DNA of 5,530 nucleotides from CAYYSY01 sp964474355 (GTDB lineage: Bacteria > Myxococcota_A > UBA9160 > UBA4427). The notes below the pieces were generated by a model. That model did no database searches. It was not told the origin of the DNA and saw only the letters and a list, made by a program, of their open reading frames with translations. The position numbers and the translations under genes are program-made. Positions 5,003-5,530 of the stretch are shown one piece after another. Location: positions 1-5,530 of the forward strand of contig CAYYSY010000042.1 in the NCBI GenBank assembly GCA_964474355.1, in the 5' to 3' direction. The stretch's first letter is position 1. Each line of letters opens with the position of its first letter.

Positions 5003-5500
5003 ATGGCCAGCATGAAGCGCGGCGTCGGATACTGCGAGAACACCGATTGCGAGGACTACGCCAAGGGCGTGTTCCTCTTGAATCACGGTGACACCTTCTA
5101 TTGCCCCCGCTGCCGGCAGCTCGGCAAGGTCGAGAAGGAGCGGGGCTTCTACACGGGCAACTCCGACATCTTCAAGGAGGTCCGTGTCGAGTACAACTTC
5201 GACCCGATCAACGGCGTGTACCGCGAGATCGCGATCGTGCGCGACGAGAGCCTCTGGGGCCGGAACAACGTCTACACGCTGCAGTCGCCGCTGATCAAGA
5301 CCGAGAAGCGCGCGCTCAAGGTGGCCGAGGCCATCCTCGCCAACCTCAACCGCTACCGGGGCCTGCTGAACGGCGACGAGATCCCGCGCACCACCGAGAT
5401 CATCCTCTCCTTCGACGATCCTTTCGAGGAGTTCGCTCAGAAGCTCAAGCAACTGAGCAAGGAGTGGGAGGCCAGCGGTCTGCGAGAGCAACGCCGCTAG
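5003..5500 (+). CDS. Conserved-looking hypothetical protein with N-terminal zinc-binding CX4C/CX2C motif
   Basis: I do not recognise a named family for this 165-residue protein. It has no signal peptide or membrane helix, so it is probably cytoplasmic. Near the N-terminus, YCENTDC (Cys11, Cys16) and FYCPRC (Cys34, Cys37) are 17 residues apart, which fits a zinc-ribbon site. The middle part (VRVEYNFDPINGVYREIAIV, then SLWGRNNVYTLQSP) reads as beta strands with aromatic residues. A helical region follows (residues about 98-120, KTEKRALKVAEAILANLNRY), and the acidic FDDPFEEFAQKLKQLSKEWE leads into a basic tail. Codon use matches the ccm genes, arguing for a resident gene. The start could be the ATG at 5003 or the one at 5012 (MKRGVGYC); the ribosome site slightly favours 5003. 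It is separated from the ccm operon by 750 bases and has its own likely promoter. No function is claimed. Confidence 0.85.
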   Translation: MASMKRGVGYCENTDCEDYAKGVFLLNHGDTFYCPRCRQLGKVEKERGFYTGNSDIFKEVRVEYNFDPINGVYREIAIVRDESLWGRNNVYTLQSPLIKTEKRALKVAEAILANLNRYRGLLNGDEIPRTTEIILSFDDPFEEFAQKLKQLSKEWEASGLREQRR

Positions 5501-5523
5501 CGCCCCCTCCGATCGCGGGGCGC
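5500..5523 (+). terminator. GC stem directly after the 5003 gene, possible terminator
   Basis: GCGCCCC (5500-5506) pairs with GGGGCGC (5517-5523) around a 10-base loop, starting on the last base of the TAG stop. No T-run is visible before the window ends at 5530, so it may be only a weak or T-less terminator or an mRNA-end stabiliser. Confidence 0.4.
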
Positions 5524-5530
5524 CGTAGGG

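Noticed and set aside
4479..5043. Minus-strand open frames across the ccmD downstream region
   Set aside because: Several overlap each other in different frames with Arg/Pro/Ser-rich translations. None has a ribosome site or recognisable motif.

Overview
This is a strongly GC-rich window, with GC-ending codons in every gene, from a Gram-negative bacterium that matures c-type cytochromes by System I (Ccm). The order ccmF – large unnamed gene – ccmA – ccmB – ccmC – ccmD, with a zinc-ribbon membrane protein between ccmF and ccmA, suggests a deltaproteobacterial-type lineage (Myxococcota, Desulfobacterota or relatives). That placement is an inference from gene order and composition, not from a search.

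Bases 1-4249 are the end of one tightly packed plus-strand operon. It opens with the last 42 codons of ccmF (cytochrome c heme lyase). Next is a 634-residue protein with a signal peptide, a periplasmic beta-rich region that looks internally duplicated, one membrane helix, a CcmI-like cytoplasmic helical segment and a C-terminal four-cysteine zinc ribbon. Then come ccmA (ATPase), ccmB (permease), ccmC (heme handling, WWD motif) and the tiny ccmD. Every junction except ccmB/ccmC is a 4-base ATGA or GTGA overlap. The 43-base ccmB/ccmC gap holds a 10-codon ORF with a perfect Shine-Dalgarno sequence, and that ORF itself overlaps ccmC by ATGA, so the whole operon looks translationally coupled. CcmA, CcmB, CcmC and CcmD form the complex that loads heme onto CcmE and releases it. 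CcmF then attaches the heme to apocytochrome. The unnamed protein sits where a partner of that machinery would be expected.

Bases 4250-5002 hold no gene I can support. The stretch starts with five degenerate copies of a 17-20 base repeat, the first of which contains the 3' end of ccmD. It then has a sigma-70-like promoter with a perfect TTGACA box, several short perfect hairpins, and a good sigma-54 (-24/-12) promoter match embedded in an 8-base inverted repeat. The layout is that of a regulatory region, possibly with a small RNA.

Bases 5003-5500 encode a 165-residue soluble protein of unknown function with an N-terminal CX4C...CX2C putative zinc site. The sigma-54 match is its likeliest promoter. 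A short GC stem follows its stop codon at the window edge.
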